Of a stretch of 14,704 nucleotides of DNA, positions 4,810-13,369 are shown in pieces. The DNA is from Sphingomonas sp. (GTDB lineage Bacteria > Pseudomonadota > Alphaproteobacteria > Sphingomonadales > Sphingomonadaceae). The stretch lies in assembly GCA_030146605.1 (NCBI GenBank), contig JASLBO010000066.1, positions 1 through 14,704 on the forward strand. Direction: 5' to 3'. Under the pieces are notes generated by a model. That model was not told where the DNA came from. It did no database searches and worked only from the letters and a program-made list of their open reading frames with translations. Each line of letters starts with the position of its first letter. Positions within the stretch are counted from its first letter, which is position 1. A program made the translations under genes and the position numbers.

Positions 4810-5750
4810 GCGCCCCCCATATCCCCGTGCTGCTCGGCGAAGTGGTCGACGGGCTCGCCATCGTGCCCGGCGAGCGCCACGTCGACGCGACGTTCGGCGC
4901 GGGCGGCTATACCGACGCCATCCTCGAGCGGGGTGCCGAGGTGGCCGCTTTCGATCGCGACCCCCATGCGATCGAAGGCGGCCAAACCCTCGTCGCCAAG
5001 GCGGACGGGCGGCTGATCCTGATCGAGGCGCCGTTCAGCCAGATGGAAGGCGAACTCACCCGCCGCGGCCTGGTACCGGTCGACGGCGTGACGATGGATA
5101 TCGGCGTCTCGTCGATGCAGCTCGACCAAGCCGAGCGCGGTTTCTCGTTCCAGAACGACGGTCCGCTGGACATGCGGATGAGCCAGGAAGGGATGACCGC
5201 CGAGGAGTGGCTCAACACCGCAGACGAGGAAGAGATCGCTAACGTTTTATTTAATTATGGCGAGGAGCCCAAGTCTCGCCGAGTCGCCCGCGCGATCGTC
5301 TCCGCACGACCCCTTAAGCGGACTTCCGAACTGGCGAACGTGGTTAGAAAATCCTTAAACCATAAGCATTACGACAAGAAGGACCCGGCTACCCGGACCT
5401 TTCAGGCGATCCGAATCCACCTCAACCGCGAGCTCGATGAACTCGCGGAGGGGCTGGCTGCGGCCGAGCGCGTGCTCAAGCCTGGCGGGCGGTTGGCGGT
5501 GGTCACGTTCCACTCGCTCGAGGACCGCATGGTGAAGCGGTTCCTGCGCGAGCGGAGCGGCAGCGAGCCCGCCGGCTCGCGGCATCGTCCGATGGCCGGC
5601 CCCCGGGCCAAGCCGAGTTTCGAGACCCCCGCCAAGGCCGTCCGGCCCGGCGAGGAAGAAGTAGCGCGTAACCCGCGCGCCCGGTCTGCGACGCTGCGCG
5701 TAGCGCGTCGGACGGCTGCGGCGCCCTGGGGTAGTGAGGGAGTGAACTGA
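4806..5750 (+). CDS. rsmH: 16S rRNA (cytosine(1402)-N(4))-methyltransferase RsmH
   Basis: A 314-residue SAM-dependent methyltransferase (formerly MraW) that N4-methylates C1402 of 16S rRNA in the decoding centre. [13 protein letters not shown] opens the protein at 5-17, the SAM-binding loop [11 protein letters not shown] is at 26-36, acidic FDRDP at 49-53, [11 protein letters not shown] at 97-107, [15 protein letters not shown] at 111-125, and [19 protein letters not shown] at 226-244. Length is normal. The GTG start overlaps the mraZ stop; the in-frame ATG at 4782 would extend it into mraZ. The stop touches the ftsL ATG by one base. Around 5241-5366 the coding sequence becomes unusually AT-rich and uses codons (TTA, AGA) otherwise rare here. 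Confidence 0.95.
   Translation: MSAPHIPVLLGEVVDGLAIVPGERHVDATFGAGGYTDAILERGAEVAAFDRDPHAIEGGQTLVAKADGRLILIEAPFSQMEGELTRRGLVPVDGVTMDIGVSSMQLDQAERGFSFQNDGPLDMRMSQEGMTAEEWLNTADEEEIANVLFNYGEEPKSRRVARAIVSARPLKRTSELANVVRKSLNHKHYDKKDPATRTFQAIRIHLNRELDELAEGLAAAERVLKPGGRLAVVTFHSLEDRMVKRFLRERSGSEPAGSRHRPMAGPRAKPSFETPAKAVRPGEEEVARNPRARSATLRVARRTAAAPWGSEGVN
5344..5358 (+). promoter_or_regulatory. CtrA-like motif inside rsmH
   Basis: TTAG, exactly 7 nt, then TTAA, followed by ACCAT: one mismatch from the alphaproteobacterial CtrA consensus TTAA-N7-TTAA. It sits in an AT-rich patch of an otherwise GC-rich gene. It could control or mark an internal promoter for ftsL, ftsI and later genes, but chance is not excluded. 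Confidence 0.3.
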
Positions 5751-6319
5751 TGGCAGTGCAGGGCTTCAACGGACTGGGATGGTTCCTGTGCGGCGTTGTC
5801 GTGGCGCCGGCATGCTACCTCGTGAACTCGCATGGCGCCGCCGAACAGGCGCGGCTCAACGCGACCAAGCTGGCGATCATCCAGGCGCAGCGGGACATTC
5901 GCGGGCTCGAGACCGAGTTCAACACGCGCGCGAACATGGCGCAGCTCGAGCGCTGGAACGGCGACGTACTTGCGCTCGCCGCGCCCGCGCCGCAGCAATA
6001 TCTGGCGAACGAGATGGCGCTGGCCAGTCTCGGCCAGCAGCCGGCCGACATTGAAGTCGCCGCATTGGTCGTGCCGGCCGGCGCGCCCGCGATGCAGACC
6101 GCAACCCAGGTTGTGGTGCCTGCCGCTGATCCGGTGCAGGCGCTGCCGCAAGCCGTTGCGTCGACAAAGAGCGTGGCGCAGCAGGACGGAGAGCTTCGCA
6201 AGCTGATGAAGAAGGCAGACCGCCAGGCGATCGCCTCGGTGGATCGGGGCGTATTGAGCGCCTCGATGATGGACGATCTGCGCAAGCTGGCGAAGCGCGA
6301 GAAATTGGCGCTCCGTTGA
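5750..6319 (+). CDS. ftsL: FtsL-like cell division protein
   Basis: A 189-residue bitopic membrane protein in the ftsL position between rsmH and ftsI. A hydrophobic segment at about 8-26 follows a short cytoplasmic tail, then a coiled-coil-prone stretch at about 29-72 (AEQARLNATKLAIIQAQRDI and ETEFNTRANMAQLERWN), as expected of FtsL, which links FtsB/FtsQ to the FtsW-FtsI synthase. It is longer than enterobacterial FtsL (about 120 residues), with an Ala/Val/Pro-rich C-terminal extension and a charged end. FtsL diverges strongly in sequence, so the call rests on position, topology and coiled coil. The ATG overlaps the rsmH stop by one base and has GAGGGAG upstream. Its stop overlaps the ftsI TTG start. 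Confidence 0.8.
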   Translation: MAVQGFNGLGWFLCGVVVAPACYLVNSHGAAEQARLNATKLAIIQAQRDIRGLETEFNTRANMAQLERWNGDVLALAAPAPQQYLANEMALASLGQQPADIEVAALVVPAGAPAMQTATQVVVPAADPVQALPQAVASTKSVAQQDGELRKLMKKADRQAIASVDRGVLSASMMDDLRKLAKREKLALR

Positions 6320-8019
6320 TCGTCGTCGTCGCCCCGCCGGCCCGGCAGGGCCGTACGGGCGGTGCCCGTCAGGCGCTCGTCGCCGTCGCCCAGGTGCGGC
6401 TGATGATCCTGTCGCTGCTATTCGGCGCCGGCATGCTGGTGGTGATCGGCAAGCTGGCATTGCTCGCGCTGTGGGCCGAGCCGGCCGTCGCACGCGACAT
6501 GGCGCTGGCGCTGATCCCGCCGCGCGGCGATATCGTCGACCGCAACGGGGCTCCGCTCGCGCGCAGCATCGATGCATGGTCGATCGCGGTGCATCCCAAC
6601 CAGATCATCGGCGACAAGGCCGCATTGGCGCAGAAGCTCGCCGAGCTGATCCCGGACAAGAGCGCCAGCCAATATTATGCTTTGCTCAACTCGGGCGGCA
6701 ATTTCGCCTATCTGAAGCGCCGCGCGATGCCGGAACTGGTCACCGCGATCAACACGCTCGGCGAGCCGGGCATGGAATTCCAGCGCGAGCCCGACCGGCT
6801 CTATCCGCAATCGAACATGGCGGCGCACGTCCTCGGCTTCCTCGACGCGCAGGGGCGCGGCGTTTCGGGGATGGAAAAGATCCTCGAACGGCAGCTGAGC
6901 GATCCGGCGCGGCGCGGCAAGCCGGTGGCCTTGTCGATCGACACGCGCGTGCAGGCGGCACTCGAAAACGAGCTCGGCCGCGCGATGACGGATCTGCAAG
7001 CGCGGGGCGCCGCGGGGGTGATCCTCGACGTGCGCACCGGCGAGATCATGGCGATGACGTCGCTGCCCAGCTTCAATCCCAATGCGCTGCCGGGCGCGGC
7101 GCCGCCCAACAACGTCATCCAGAGCGTCTACGAGCTCGGTTCGACCTTCAAGCCCCTCGCAGTCGCCGCGGCGATCGATTCGGGCGCGATCACGTCGATG
7201 GCGCGGCGCTTCGACGCGACCAGGCCGCTGCAGGTGGGCCGCTTCACGCTCAGCGACGATCCGGGCGACGAGCAATTCCGCTGGCTCAACATCCCCGAGA
7301 CGCTGGTTTATTCGTCGAACATCGCCACTGCGCGGATCGCCGACGAACTCGGCGCACCGAGGATGCAGGATCTGTTCCGCCGGCTGGGCTTTGACCGGCG
7401 TCCGGCGATCGAGCTCGGCGGCGCAAAGCCGCTCTGGCCGACTTACTGGGGCAGAGTGACGGTGATGACCACCGCCTACGGGCATGGCATCGCCGTGACG
7501 CCGCTGCATCTGGCCAATGCCTATGCGGTGATGGTCAATGGCGGCATTTTGCGGCCGACGACCTTGCTCAAGGTCGATCCGGACAAGGTCCCCGCCGGGG
7601 AGCGCGCGCTCAAGGAATCGACCAGCCTGCGGATGCGCCAGCTGCTGCGGCTGATCGTGACCAAGGGCACCGGTCGCAAGGCCGACGCGCCGGGCTTTCG
7701 CATCGGCGGCAAGACCGGGACCGCCGAAGCGGCATCGGCGGGCGGCTATGACAAGCATCGCAACGTCTCGACCTTCGCGGCGGCTTTCCCAATCGACGCG
7801 CCGCGTTATGTGGTGGTCGCCATGCTCGATTCGCCCAAGGCAAATGCCAATACCCCCCGCACTACTGCAGGCTGGACCGCCGCTCCCGTCGTGGGACGCG
7901 TGGTCGCCCGCACCGGCGCGCTGTTGGGGGTCACCCCCGAGAATGGACGCGATATCGACGTGAGCGAAATGCTCCCGCTGATCTGGCAAGGGCCGGGCGC
8001 GGCCAAGGCAGCCCGGTGA
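6316..8019 (+). CDS. ftsI: Septal peptidoglycan transpeptidase FtsI (PBP3)
   Basis: A 567-residue class B penicillin-binding protein that cross-links septal peptidoglycan. One membrane anchor lies at about 28-52, followed by the dimerisation/pedestal domain opening with RGDIVDRNG (70-78). The transpeptidase domain shows all three motifs: S276-T-F-K279 with the acyl-enzyme serine, S333-S-N335, and K466-T-G468. Length fits the family. The proposed start is the TTG at 6316, which overlaps the ftsL stop as TTGA; it lacks a strong ribosome binding site, so coupling to ftsL translation is likely. The stop overlaps murE as GTGA. Its glycosyltransferase partner FtsW is encoded further along the same operon. 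Confidence 0.95.
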   Translation: MIVVVAPPARQGRTGGARQALVAVAQVRLMILSLLFGAGMLVVIGKLALLALWAEPAVARDMALALIPPRGDIVDRNGAPLARSIDAWSIAVHPNQIIGDKAALAQKLAELIPDKSASQYYALLNSGGNFAYLKRRAMPELVTAINTLGEPGMEFQREPDRLYPQSNMAAHVLGFLDAQGRGVSGMEKILERQLSDPARRGKPVALSIDTRVQAALENELGRAMTDLQARGAAGVILDVRTGEIMAMTSLPSFNPNALPGAAPPNNVIQSVYELGSTFKPLAVAAAIDSGAITSMARRFDATRPLQVGRFTLSDDPGDEQFRWLNIPETLVYSSNIATARIADELGAPRMQDLFRRLGFDRRPAIELGGAKPLWPTYWGRVTVMTTAYGHGIAVTPLHLANAYAVMVNGGILRPTTLLKVDPDKVPAGERALKESTSLRMRQLLRLIVTKGTGRKADAPGFRIGGKTGTAEAASAGGYDKHRNVSTFAAAFPIDAPRYVVVAMLDSPKANANTPRTTAGWTAAPVVGRVVARTGALLGVTPENGRDIDVSEMLPLIWQGPGAAKAAR

Positions 8020-9431
8020 AGCTGGGTGCGCTGACCGGCGGCGATGAGAGCGCCGCGATTACGGGCTTCGCGATCGACCACCGGAAGGTAGCCCCGGGAA
8101 CGGTGTTCGGCGCCTTCGAAGGCGCGCGGGTCAATGGCGAGGATTTCATCCCGGCGGCGGTGAAGGCAGGCGCGATCGCGATCGTGGCCCGGCCGGGTGC
8201 CGTGATCGAGGGCGCGGTGCACATCGCCGACGTCAATCCGCGCGAACGCTTTGCCCGGCTGGCGGCGACGTTCTTCGCGCCGTTTCCGGAGACTGCCGTC
8301 GCCGTGACGGGGACCAACGGCAAGACGTCCACCGTGGAAATGACGCGCCAATTGTGGCGCATGGCGGGGCATCACGCGGCGTCGATCGGGACGCTGGGCG
8401 TCACGACATCCGACGACACGGTCTCGACCGGGCTGACCACTCCCGACGTCGTGACGTTCCTGGCGAATGTCGCCGGGTTGGCGCGCGAGGGCGTGACGCA
8501 TGTCGCGTTCGAGGCCTCCTCGCACGGGCTTTCCCAATACCGGACCGAGGGGCTGCCAGTGCGGGCGGCGGCGTTCACCAATCTCAGCCGCGACCATCTC
8601 GATTATCATGGCGACATGGCAGCGTATTTTTGCGCCAAGCTCCGGCTGTTCGCGGATGTGCTCGATCTGGACGGGACGGCGGTGGTCTGGGCGGATGACC
8701 CGCACAGCCCGCGGGTCGAGGAACTTGCCCGGATGCGGGGCAACAAGCTGATCACGGTGGGTGAGCATGGCGAAACGCTCAAGCTGGTCGGGCGGGATCC
8801 GACCCTGCTGGGGCAGGGGCTGACGATCGAGGCCGGCGGCAATACGCATAAGGTGATGTTGCCGCTGATCGGCGCCTATCAGGCCGCGAACGCACTGACC
8901 GCGGCGGGGCTGGTGATCGCGACTGGCGGCGATGTCGCCGCGACGCTCGCCAATCTCGCACGGCTCCAGCCGGTGCGCGGGCGGATCGAACGTGCGGTGA
9001 TCACGCGCAGCGGTGCGCCGGTCTATGTCGATTATGCGCATACCCCCGACGCGCTGGATGCGGCGATCGCGGCGTTGAAGCCGCATACCAGCGGACGGCT
9101 GATCCTCGTGTTCGGCGCGGGCGGGGACCGCGATACCGGCAAGCGCGAGCCGATGGGGCAGGCGGCGGTGGCCGGTGCCGATGTGGTGATCGTCACCGAC
9201 GACAATCCGCGGAACGAAGATCCGGCGGCGATCCGCGCCGAAGTGCTCAAGGGTGCGCCCGGTGCGACCGAGATCGGCGGGCGGCGCGAGGCGATCGCCG
9301 CGGCGATCGGAATGGCCGAATCGGAGGATATCGTGCTGATCGCAGGCAAGGGCCACGAACAGGGGCAGATCGTCGGCGATCTCGTGCTGCCGTTCGACGA
9401 TGTGAGCGTTGCCCGGGAATGCGCCGCGTGA
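8016..9431 (+). CDS. murE: UDP-MurNAc-L-Ala-D-Glu:meso-diaminopimelate ligase MurE
   Basis: A 471-residue cytoplasmic Mur ligase adding the third stem-peptide residue. The ATP P-loop GTNGKTST is at 99-106 (Lys103). The central domain has TTPD, EASSHGL and NLSRDHLDYHGD, followed by the Ala-Lys of FCAKLRLF, which corresponds to the carbamylated lysine. The C-terminal specificity motif D396-N-P-R399 indicates meso-diaminopimelate rather than lysine as substrate. KGHEQGQ lies near the end. The GTG start overlaps the ftsI stop by 4 nt. The C-terminus looks complete; it is followed, unusually for this operon, by a 127-nt gap filled by a palindromic repeat. Confidence 0.95.
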   Translation: MKLGALTGGDESAAITGFAIDHRKVAPGTVFGAFEGARVNGEDFIPAAVKAGAIAIVARPGAVIEGAVHIADVNPRERFARLAATFFAPFPETAVAVTGTNGKTSTVEMTRQLWRMAGHHAASIGTLGVTTSDDTVSTGLTTPDVVTFLANVAGLAREGVTHVAFEASSHGLSQYRTEGLPVRAAAFTNLSRDHLDYHGDMAAYFCAKLRLFADVLDLDGTAVVWADDPHSPRVEELARMRGNKLITVGEHGETLKLVGRDPTLLGQGLTIEAGGNTHKVMLPLIGAYQAANALTAAGLVIATGGDVAATLANLARLQPVRGRIERAVITRSGAPVYVDYAHTPDALDAAIAALKPHTSGRLILVFGAGGDRDTGKREPMGQAAVAGADVVIVTDDNPRNEDPAAIRAEVLKGAPGATEIGGRREAIAAAIGMAESEDIVLIAGKGHEQGQIVGDLVLPFDDVSVARECAA

Positions 9432-9449
9432 GGGCACTTCTTCTTCTGA

Positions 9450-9557
9450 AGCCCCTCCCCTTCACGGGAGGGGTTGGGGGTGGGGCCTGTCCGTCTTACC
9501 GAGTCCATCGCCTGCGGACAGGCCCCACCCCTACCCCTCCCCTGAAGGGGAGGGGCT
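9450..9557. repeat. Large GC-rich palindromic element between murE and murF
   Basis: Left arm 9450-9493 (44 nt) and right arm 9515-9557 (43 nt) are reverse complements except for two substitutions and one single-base gap; the loop is 9494-9514. Each arm can also fold on itself (CCCCTCCCC, short loop, GGGGAGGGG-like), followed by a TTGGGGGTGGGGCC-like tail. The element fills almost the whole murE-murF gap and stops 1 nt before the murF GTG. It resembles REP/BIME-type dispersed repeats and shares its plan with the element in murD. Confidence 0.85.
9545..9555 (+). promoter_or_regulatory. murF ribosome binding site provided by the repeat
   Basis: AAGGGGAGGGG lies in the last part of the palindrome's right arm, with the GGAG core (9549-9552) 6 nt before the GTG at 9559. 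In the full palindrome this site is paired, so folding could hide it. Confidence 0.6.
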
Positions 9558-9558
9558 T

Positions 9559-10935
9559 GTGAAATCGCTTTGGACCTCCGACGAGATCGCTGCCGCTACG
9601 GCGGGCACCGCCTCGGCCAACTTCGACGTCACCGGCGTAACCTTCGACTCCCGTGAAGTCGGCTCCGGCGACCTGTTCCTGGCCCTGAACGGCGAGACCA
9701 CCGACGGGCATCGCTTCCTCGATCAGGCATTCGCGCAGGGTGCGGCGGGTGCCGTGGTGTCGGAGCAGGCCGCACACCCCAATGTGCTGGTGGACGACAC
9801 TACCGCCGCGCTCGATGCGCTGGGCATGGCCGCACGCGCTCGCATGCACGGCAAGGTGATCGGCGTCACCGGATCGGTCGGCAAGACCGGCACGAAGGAA
9901 GCGCTGTTCGCGGCGCTGGACCGCACGGATCCCGGCTGCGCGCATCGTTCGGTGAAGAGCTACAACAACCATACCGGCGTGCCGCTCAGCCTCGCGCGGA
10001 TGCCGGCGAGCACGCGTTTCGGGGTGTTCGAGATGGGGATGAACCATTCCGGCGAACTGGCGCAGCTGACCCGGCTGGTGCGCCCGCATGTCGCGATGGT
10101 GACGACGATCGCGCCGGCGCATATGGGGTTCTTCGCCAGCGAGGCGGCGATCGCCGACGCCAAAAGCGAGATCTTTCAGGGTCTCGAGCCCGGCGGTACC
10201 GCGATCGTGCCGTTCGACAGCCCGCATCGCGACCGGCTGATCGCCGCCGCCACGCCGCATGCGGCCAAGGTGGTGACCTTCGGCATGCATGACGGCGCCG
10301 ATTACCGCGCAGTCGAGATGATGCGGGTCCGCACCGGCGGGACCTTCGTCACCGCGCGGTTCGGGCAACGCGAATTGAGCTTCACGATCGCCCAGCCGGG
10401 TGCGCATTGGGTCTCGAACGCGATGGGGATCCTCGCGGCCGTCGATGCGGCGGGCGGCGACATGGAAATGGCGGGGCTGGCGCTGGCCGAGATGGGCGGG
10501 CTCGCGGGTCGTGGTGCGCGGTTCATGGCGCAGGTACCGGGCGGCGAGGCGCTGGTGATCGACGAGAGCTACAACGCCAATCCCTCGTCGATGCGCGCGA
10601 CGCTGGCGGTGCTGGCGAACGAGCCGGGGCGCAAGCTTGCGGTGCTGGGCGAGATGCGCGAGCTGGGCGAGCATTCCGACGCGTTCCATGCAGCGCTCGC
10701 CGAGCCGATCGTGGCTTCGGGTGTGAGCTATGCGATCCTTGTCGGCGAGGCGATGGCCGCGCTGGCGAATGCGCTTGAGGGTAAAGTGGAATTCGTCCAT
10801 GTGCCCGACGCCGCAACCGCGCGCGAACGGCTATTTGCCGTGCTGGCGCCGGGCGATGCGGTGCTCGTGAAAGGCTCTAACGGCGTGCGTCTCTCAGGCG
10901 TCGTGGCGGCATTGGCGGAAAGGGCGAAGGCCTGA
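9559..10935 (+). CDS. murF: UDP-MurNAc-tripeptide:D-alanyl-D-alanine ligase MurF
   Basis: A 458-residue cytoplasmic Mur ligase that adds D-Ala-D-Ala to complete the pentapeptide. The N-terminal domain begins [14 protein letters not shown] and contains [15 protein letters not shown]. The P-loop GSVGKTGTK starts at 105 with Lys109. [10 protein letters not shown] starts at 134, [10 protein letters not shown] at 158, and DESYNANP at 335-342, all typical of MurF. The GTG start at 9559 matches homologue N-termini; the open frame runs back to 9409 inside murE, but those extra residues are only translated palindrome. The stop overlaps the mraY ATG by one base. Confidence 0.95.
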   Translation: MKSLWTSDEIAAATAGTASANFDVTGVTFDSREVGSGDLFLALNGETTDGHRFLDQAFAQGAAGAVVSEQAAHPNVLVDDTTAALDALGMAARARMHGKVIGVTGSVGKTGTKEALFAALDRTDPGCAHRSVKSYNNHTGVPLSLARMPASTRFGVFEMGMNHSGELAQLTRLVRPHVAMVTTIAPAHMGFFASEAAIADAKSEIFQGLEPGGTAIVPFDSPHRDRLIAAATPHAAKVVTFGMHDGADYRAVEMMRVRTGGTFVTARFGQRELSFTIAQPGAHWVSNAMGILAAVDAAGGDMEMAGLALAEMGGLAGRGARFMAQVPGGEALVIDESYNANPSSMRATLAVLANEPGRKLAVLGEMRELGEHSDAFHAALAEPIVASGVSYAILVGEAMAALANALEGKVEFVHVPDAATARERLFAVLAPGDAVLVKGSNGVRLSGVVAALAERAKA

Positions 10936-12005
10936 TGCTCTACTGGATCGCGGAACAGCTGGGCTTCCCGGGCGTCCTCAATCTCATCCGCTATCTCTCG
11001 TTCCGCACCGGCGCGGCGGTCGCCACCGCTTTGCTGCTCGGGCTGATCATCGGACCGAAGTTCATCGGCTGGCTGCGCGTCCGCCAGGGCAAGGGCCAGC
11101 CGATCCGCAGTGATGGCCCGCAGAGCCACCTCGCCAAGCGCGGAACCCCGACGATGGGCGGGCTGATGATCCTGACCAGCCTGATGGTCTCGCTATTGCT
11201 GTGGATGGACCTCGCCAATCCGCTGGTCTGGGCGTGCATGTTCGTGACCTTCGGCTTCGGCGCGATCGGCTTTCTCGACGATTACGACAAGGTGAAGAAG
11301 GCGAGCACCGCGGGCGTATCGGGCCGGGTCCGCCTGCTCGGCGAGTTCGCCATCGCGGGGATCGCCAGCTGGGTGATCATCTCGCAGACCGGAACGGTGC
11401 TCTACGTACCGTTCTTTTCGTGGGTCCACCCCGATCTTGGCTGGTTCTACATCCCCTTCGCCGCGTTCACGATCGTCGCGTTCGGCAACGCAGTGAACCT
11501 CACCGACGGGCTCGACGGGCTTGCGACGATGCCGGTGGTGATCGCCAGCATGGCGTTCATGCTGATCGCCTATGTCGTCGGCAACAAGGTGTTCGCCACC
11601 TATCTCGGTATTCCGTATGTCCACGGTGCGGGCGATCTCGCGATCTTCTGCGGCGCGATGATCGGGGCGGGGCTGGCGTTCCTGTGGTTCAATGCCCCCC
11701 CGGCGGCGGTGTTCATGGGCGATACCGGCAGCCTCGCGCTCGGCGGTGCGCTCGGCGCGATCGCGGTGTCGGCGCAGCACGAGCTGGTGCTCGGGATCAT
11801 CGGCGGGCTGTTCGTCGTCGAGGCGCTCAGCGTGATCATCCAGGTGTTCTTCTTCAAGCGCACCGGCAAGCGCGTCTTCAAGATGGCGCCGATCCACCAT
11901 CATTTCGAACAGCTCGGCTGGTCGGAGCCGACGGTGGTGATCCGCTTCTGGATCATCGCGTTCGTGCTGGCGCTGGCGGGGCTCTCGACGCTGAAGCTCA
12001 GGTGA
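10935..12005 (+). CDS. mraY: Phospho-MurNAc-pentapeptide translocase MraY
   Basis: A 356-residue inner-membrane enzyme that transfers phospho-MurNAc-pentapeptide from UDP to undecaprenyl phosphate, giving lipid I. About ten hydrophobic segments are visible. Active-site signatures are present: the Asp pair D115-D116 in [19 protein letters not shown] with N188 and D191, and the HHH motif at 321-323 in [20 protein letters not shown] and the cytoplasmic PTMGG segment also fit. Length is normal (about 360). The ATG overlaps the murF stop by one base and has GAAGG upstream. The stop overlaps the murD GTG by 4 nt. Confidence 0.96.
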   Translation: MLYWIAEQLGFPGVLNLIRYLSFRTGAAVATALLLGLIIGPKFIGWLRVRQGKGQPIRSDGPQSHLAKRGTPTMGGLMILTSLMVSLLLWMDLANPLVWACMFVTFGFGAIGFLDDYDKVKKASTAGVSGRVRLLGEFAIAGIASWVIISQTGTVLYVPFFSWVHPDLGWFYIPFAAFTIVAFGNAVNLTDGLDGLATMPVVIASMAFMLIAYVVGNKVFATYLGIPYVHGAGDLAIFCGAMIGAGLAFLWFNAPPAAVFMGDTGSLALGGALGAIAVSAQHELVLGIIGGLFVVEALSVIIQVFFFKRTGKRVFKMAPIHHHFEQLGWSEPTVVIRFWIIAFVLALAGLSTLKLR

Positions 12006-13369
12006 TCACGTGTCCCGCCTGGCGCGGCAAACGCTATGCGGTGCTCGGGCTTGCGCGGTCGGGGCTGGCGACGGTGCACGCTTTGCTTGCATCAGGCGCA
12101 AGCGTGGTCGCGTGGGATTCGAACGAGGTAGCGAGAGACGCTCTTTCTCCCTCTCCCCTCCGGGGAGTGGGCCGGGGAGAGGGGCCTATCGATAGCGCTT
12201 CCCACCCGCCCCTCTCCCAACCCTCTCCCCGGAGGGGAGAGGGCTTGACGCTTGCCGATCCCTTAGAAATCAATCTCACCGGTTTCGCCGGGGTCGTGGT
12301 TTCCCCTGGCGTGCCCCTCAACAAACACCCGATCGCTGCGTATGCGGCCTCTTTCGGCGTGCCCGTCATCGGCGACATCGAACTGTTCGCGCAGGCACGC
12401 CCCGAGCTTCCGCCGCACAATGTCGTCGGCATCACCGGGACCAACGGCAAGTCCACCACCACTGCGCTGATCGATCATATCGTCCGTACTGCCGGGCTTC
12501 CGAGCCTCGCCGGCGGCAATATCGGGCTACCGATCCTCGGCCGCGATCCGCTGCCCGCGGGCGGGGTCTATGTGCTCGAATTGTCGAGCTACCAGATCGA
12601 CTTGACCTTCAGCCTCGACTGCGACGTCGCGGTACTGCTCAATATCACCCCCGACCATCTCGATCGCTATGACGGTTTCCAAGCCTATGCCGATTCCAAG
12701 GGGCGGCTGTTGCGGATGCAGTCTGAAGGGCATTCGGCGGTGGTTTCCGCCTGGACCGAGGCGAGCACCGAACAGGCACATGGACTGAATCAGTTCGTAG
12801 CCTCGGTAGCCCCGGGCCATCCGGAGGATCAAAGCCGTTGGCCGGCGCTGCAAGGCCCGCACAATCTCGAAAACGCGCAGATCGCGCGCGTCGCCGCCGA
12901 ACTGCTTGGCATTCCAGGCGAAGCGATCGAGCGCGGCCTCGAAACCTTTCCCGGTCTGCCGCACCGGATGGAGCGGGTCGCCACCAGAAACGGCGTGCTG
13001 TTCGTCAACGACAGCAAGGCGACGAACGCCGATTCCACTACGCCCGCGCTCTCGGCCTATCCGCGCGTCCACTGGATTCTCGGCGGGCGGGCCAAGACGG
13101 ACAGCCTCGAGGCGTGCCGGCCCGGCTTCGGCCATGTCGTGAAAGCCTATACGATCGGCGAGGCGGGTGAATTGTTCGCTAGCCTCCTCGAAGGCGAAAT
13201 GCCGGTAGAGCGTGCGGGAGCGCTCGAAGCCGCCGTGAAAAGCGCTGCGACGAACGCCGCGCCCGGTGAGACGGTGCTGCTTTCGCCGGCCTGCGCCTCG
13301 TTCGACCAGTTCAAGGATTATGAGGCGCGCGGTCAGGCATTCCGCGACGCGGTGAGCGCGCTCGGATGA
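12002..13369 (+). CDS. murD: UDP-MurNAc-L-alanine:D-glutamate ligase MurD, with a repeat-encoded insertion
   Basis: A 455-residue cytoplasmic Mur ligase adding D-glutamate to UDP-MurNAc-L-Ala. [12 protein letters not shown] (10-21) opens the N-terminal UDP-MurNAc-binding domain. The P-loop GTNGKST is at 146-152 with Lys150. ELSSYQID and [11 protein letters not shown] mark the central domain, and [11 protein letters not shown] and GGRAKTD the later part. The GTG start overlaps mraY as GTGA. About residues 48-81 (Pro/Arg/Gly/Ser-rich) are encoded by a palindromic repeat inserted between the second beta strand (SVVAWDS) and [12 protein letters not shown]. The frame stays open and all catalytic motifs are present, so the protein is probably functional with an added surface loop. 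Confidence 0.94.
   Translation: MITCPAWRGKRYAVLGLARSGLATVHALLASGASVVAWDSNEVARDALSPSPLRGVGRGEGPIDSASHPPLSQPSPRRGEGLTLADPLEINLTGFAGVVVSPGVPLNKHPIAAYAASFGVPVIGDIELFAQARPELPPHNVVGITGTNGKSTTTALIDHIVRTAGLPSLAGGNIGLPILGRDPLPAGGVYVLELSSYQIDLTFSLDCDVAVLLNITPDHLDRYDGFQAYADSKGRLLRMQSEGHSAVVSAWTEASTEQAHGLNQFVASVAPGHPEDQSRWPALQGPHNLENAQIARVAAELLGIPGEAIERGLETFPGLPHRMERVATRNGVLFVNDSKATNADSTTPALSAYPRVHWILGGRAKTDSLEACRPGFGHVVKAYTIGEAGELFASLLEGEMPVERAGALEAAVKSAATNAAPGETVLLSPACASFDQFKDYEARGQAFRDAVSALG
12149..12243. repeat. GC-rich palindromic element inserted in frame in murD
   Basis: Left arm 12149-12185 and right arm 12208-12243 are reverse complements over about 36 nt; the outer 19 nt match perfectly, with only three substitutions and one gap further in. 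The loop 12186-12207 begins with the perfect palindrome CTATCGATAG. Each arm again contains its own small CCCCTCC/GGGGAG hairpin. Translated in the murD frame it encodes PSPLRG and [12 protein letters not shown] peptide without a stop. The plan matches the murE-murF element. Confidence 0.88.

Noticed and set aside
6418..9437. Very long - strand open frames opposite ftsI and murE
   Set aside because: They are antisense shadows caused by high GC content; their composition (Arg/His/Gly rich) and lack of motifs contrast with the clear genes on the + strand.
9409..9558. N-terminal extension of murF from an ATG inside murE
   Set aside because: The extra residues would be translated palindrome and murE sequence; homologues start at the SLWTSDEI segment, and the GTG at 9559 has a suitable ribosome binding site.
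11201..12001. Long open frame running into murD from within mraY
   Set aside because: It is a shadow of mraY in another frame; mraY has all its motifs and the GTG at 12002 fits the MurD N-terminus.
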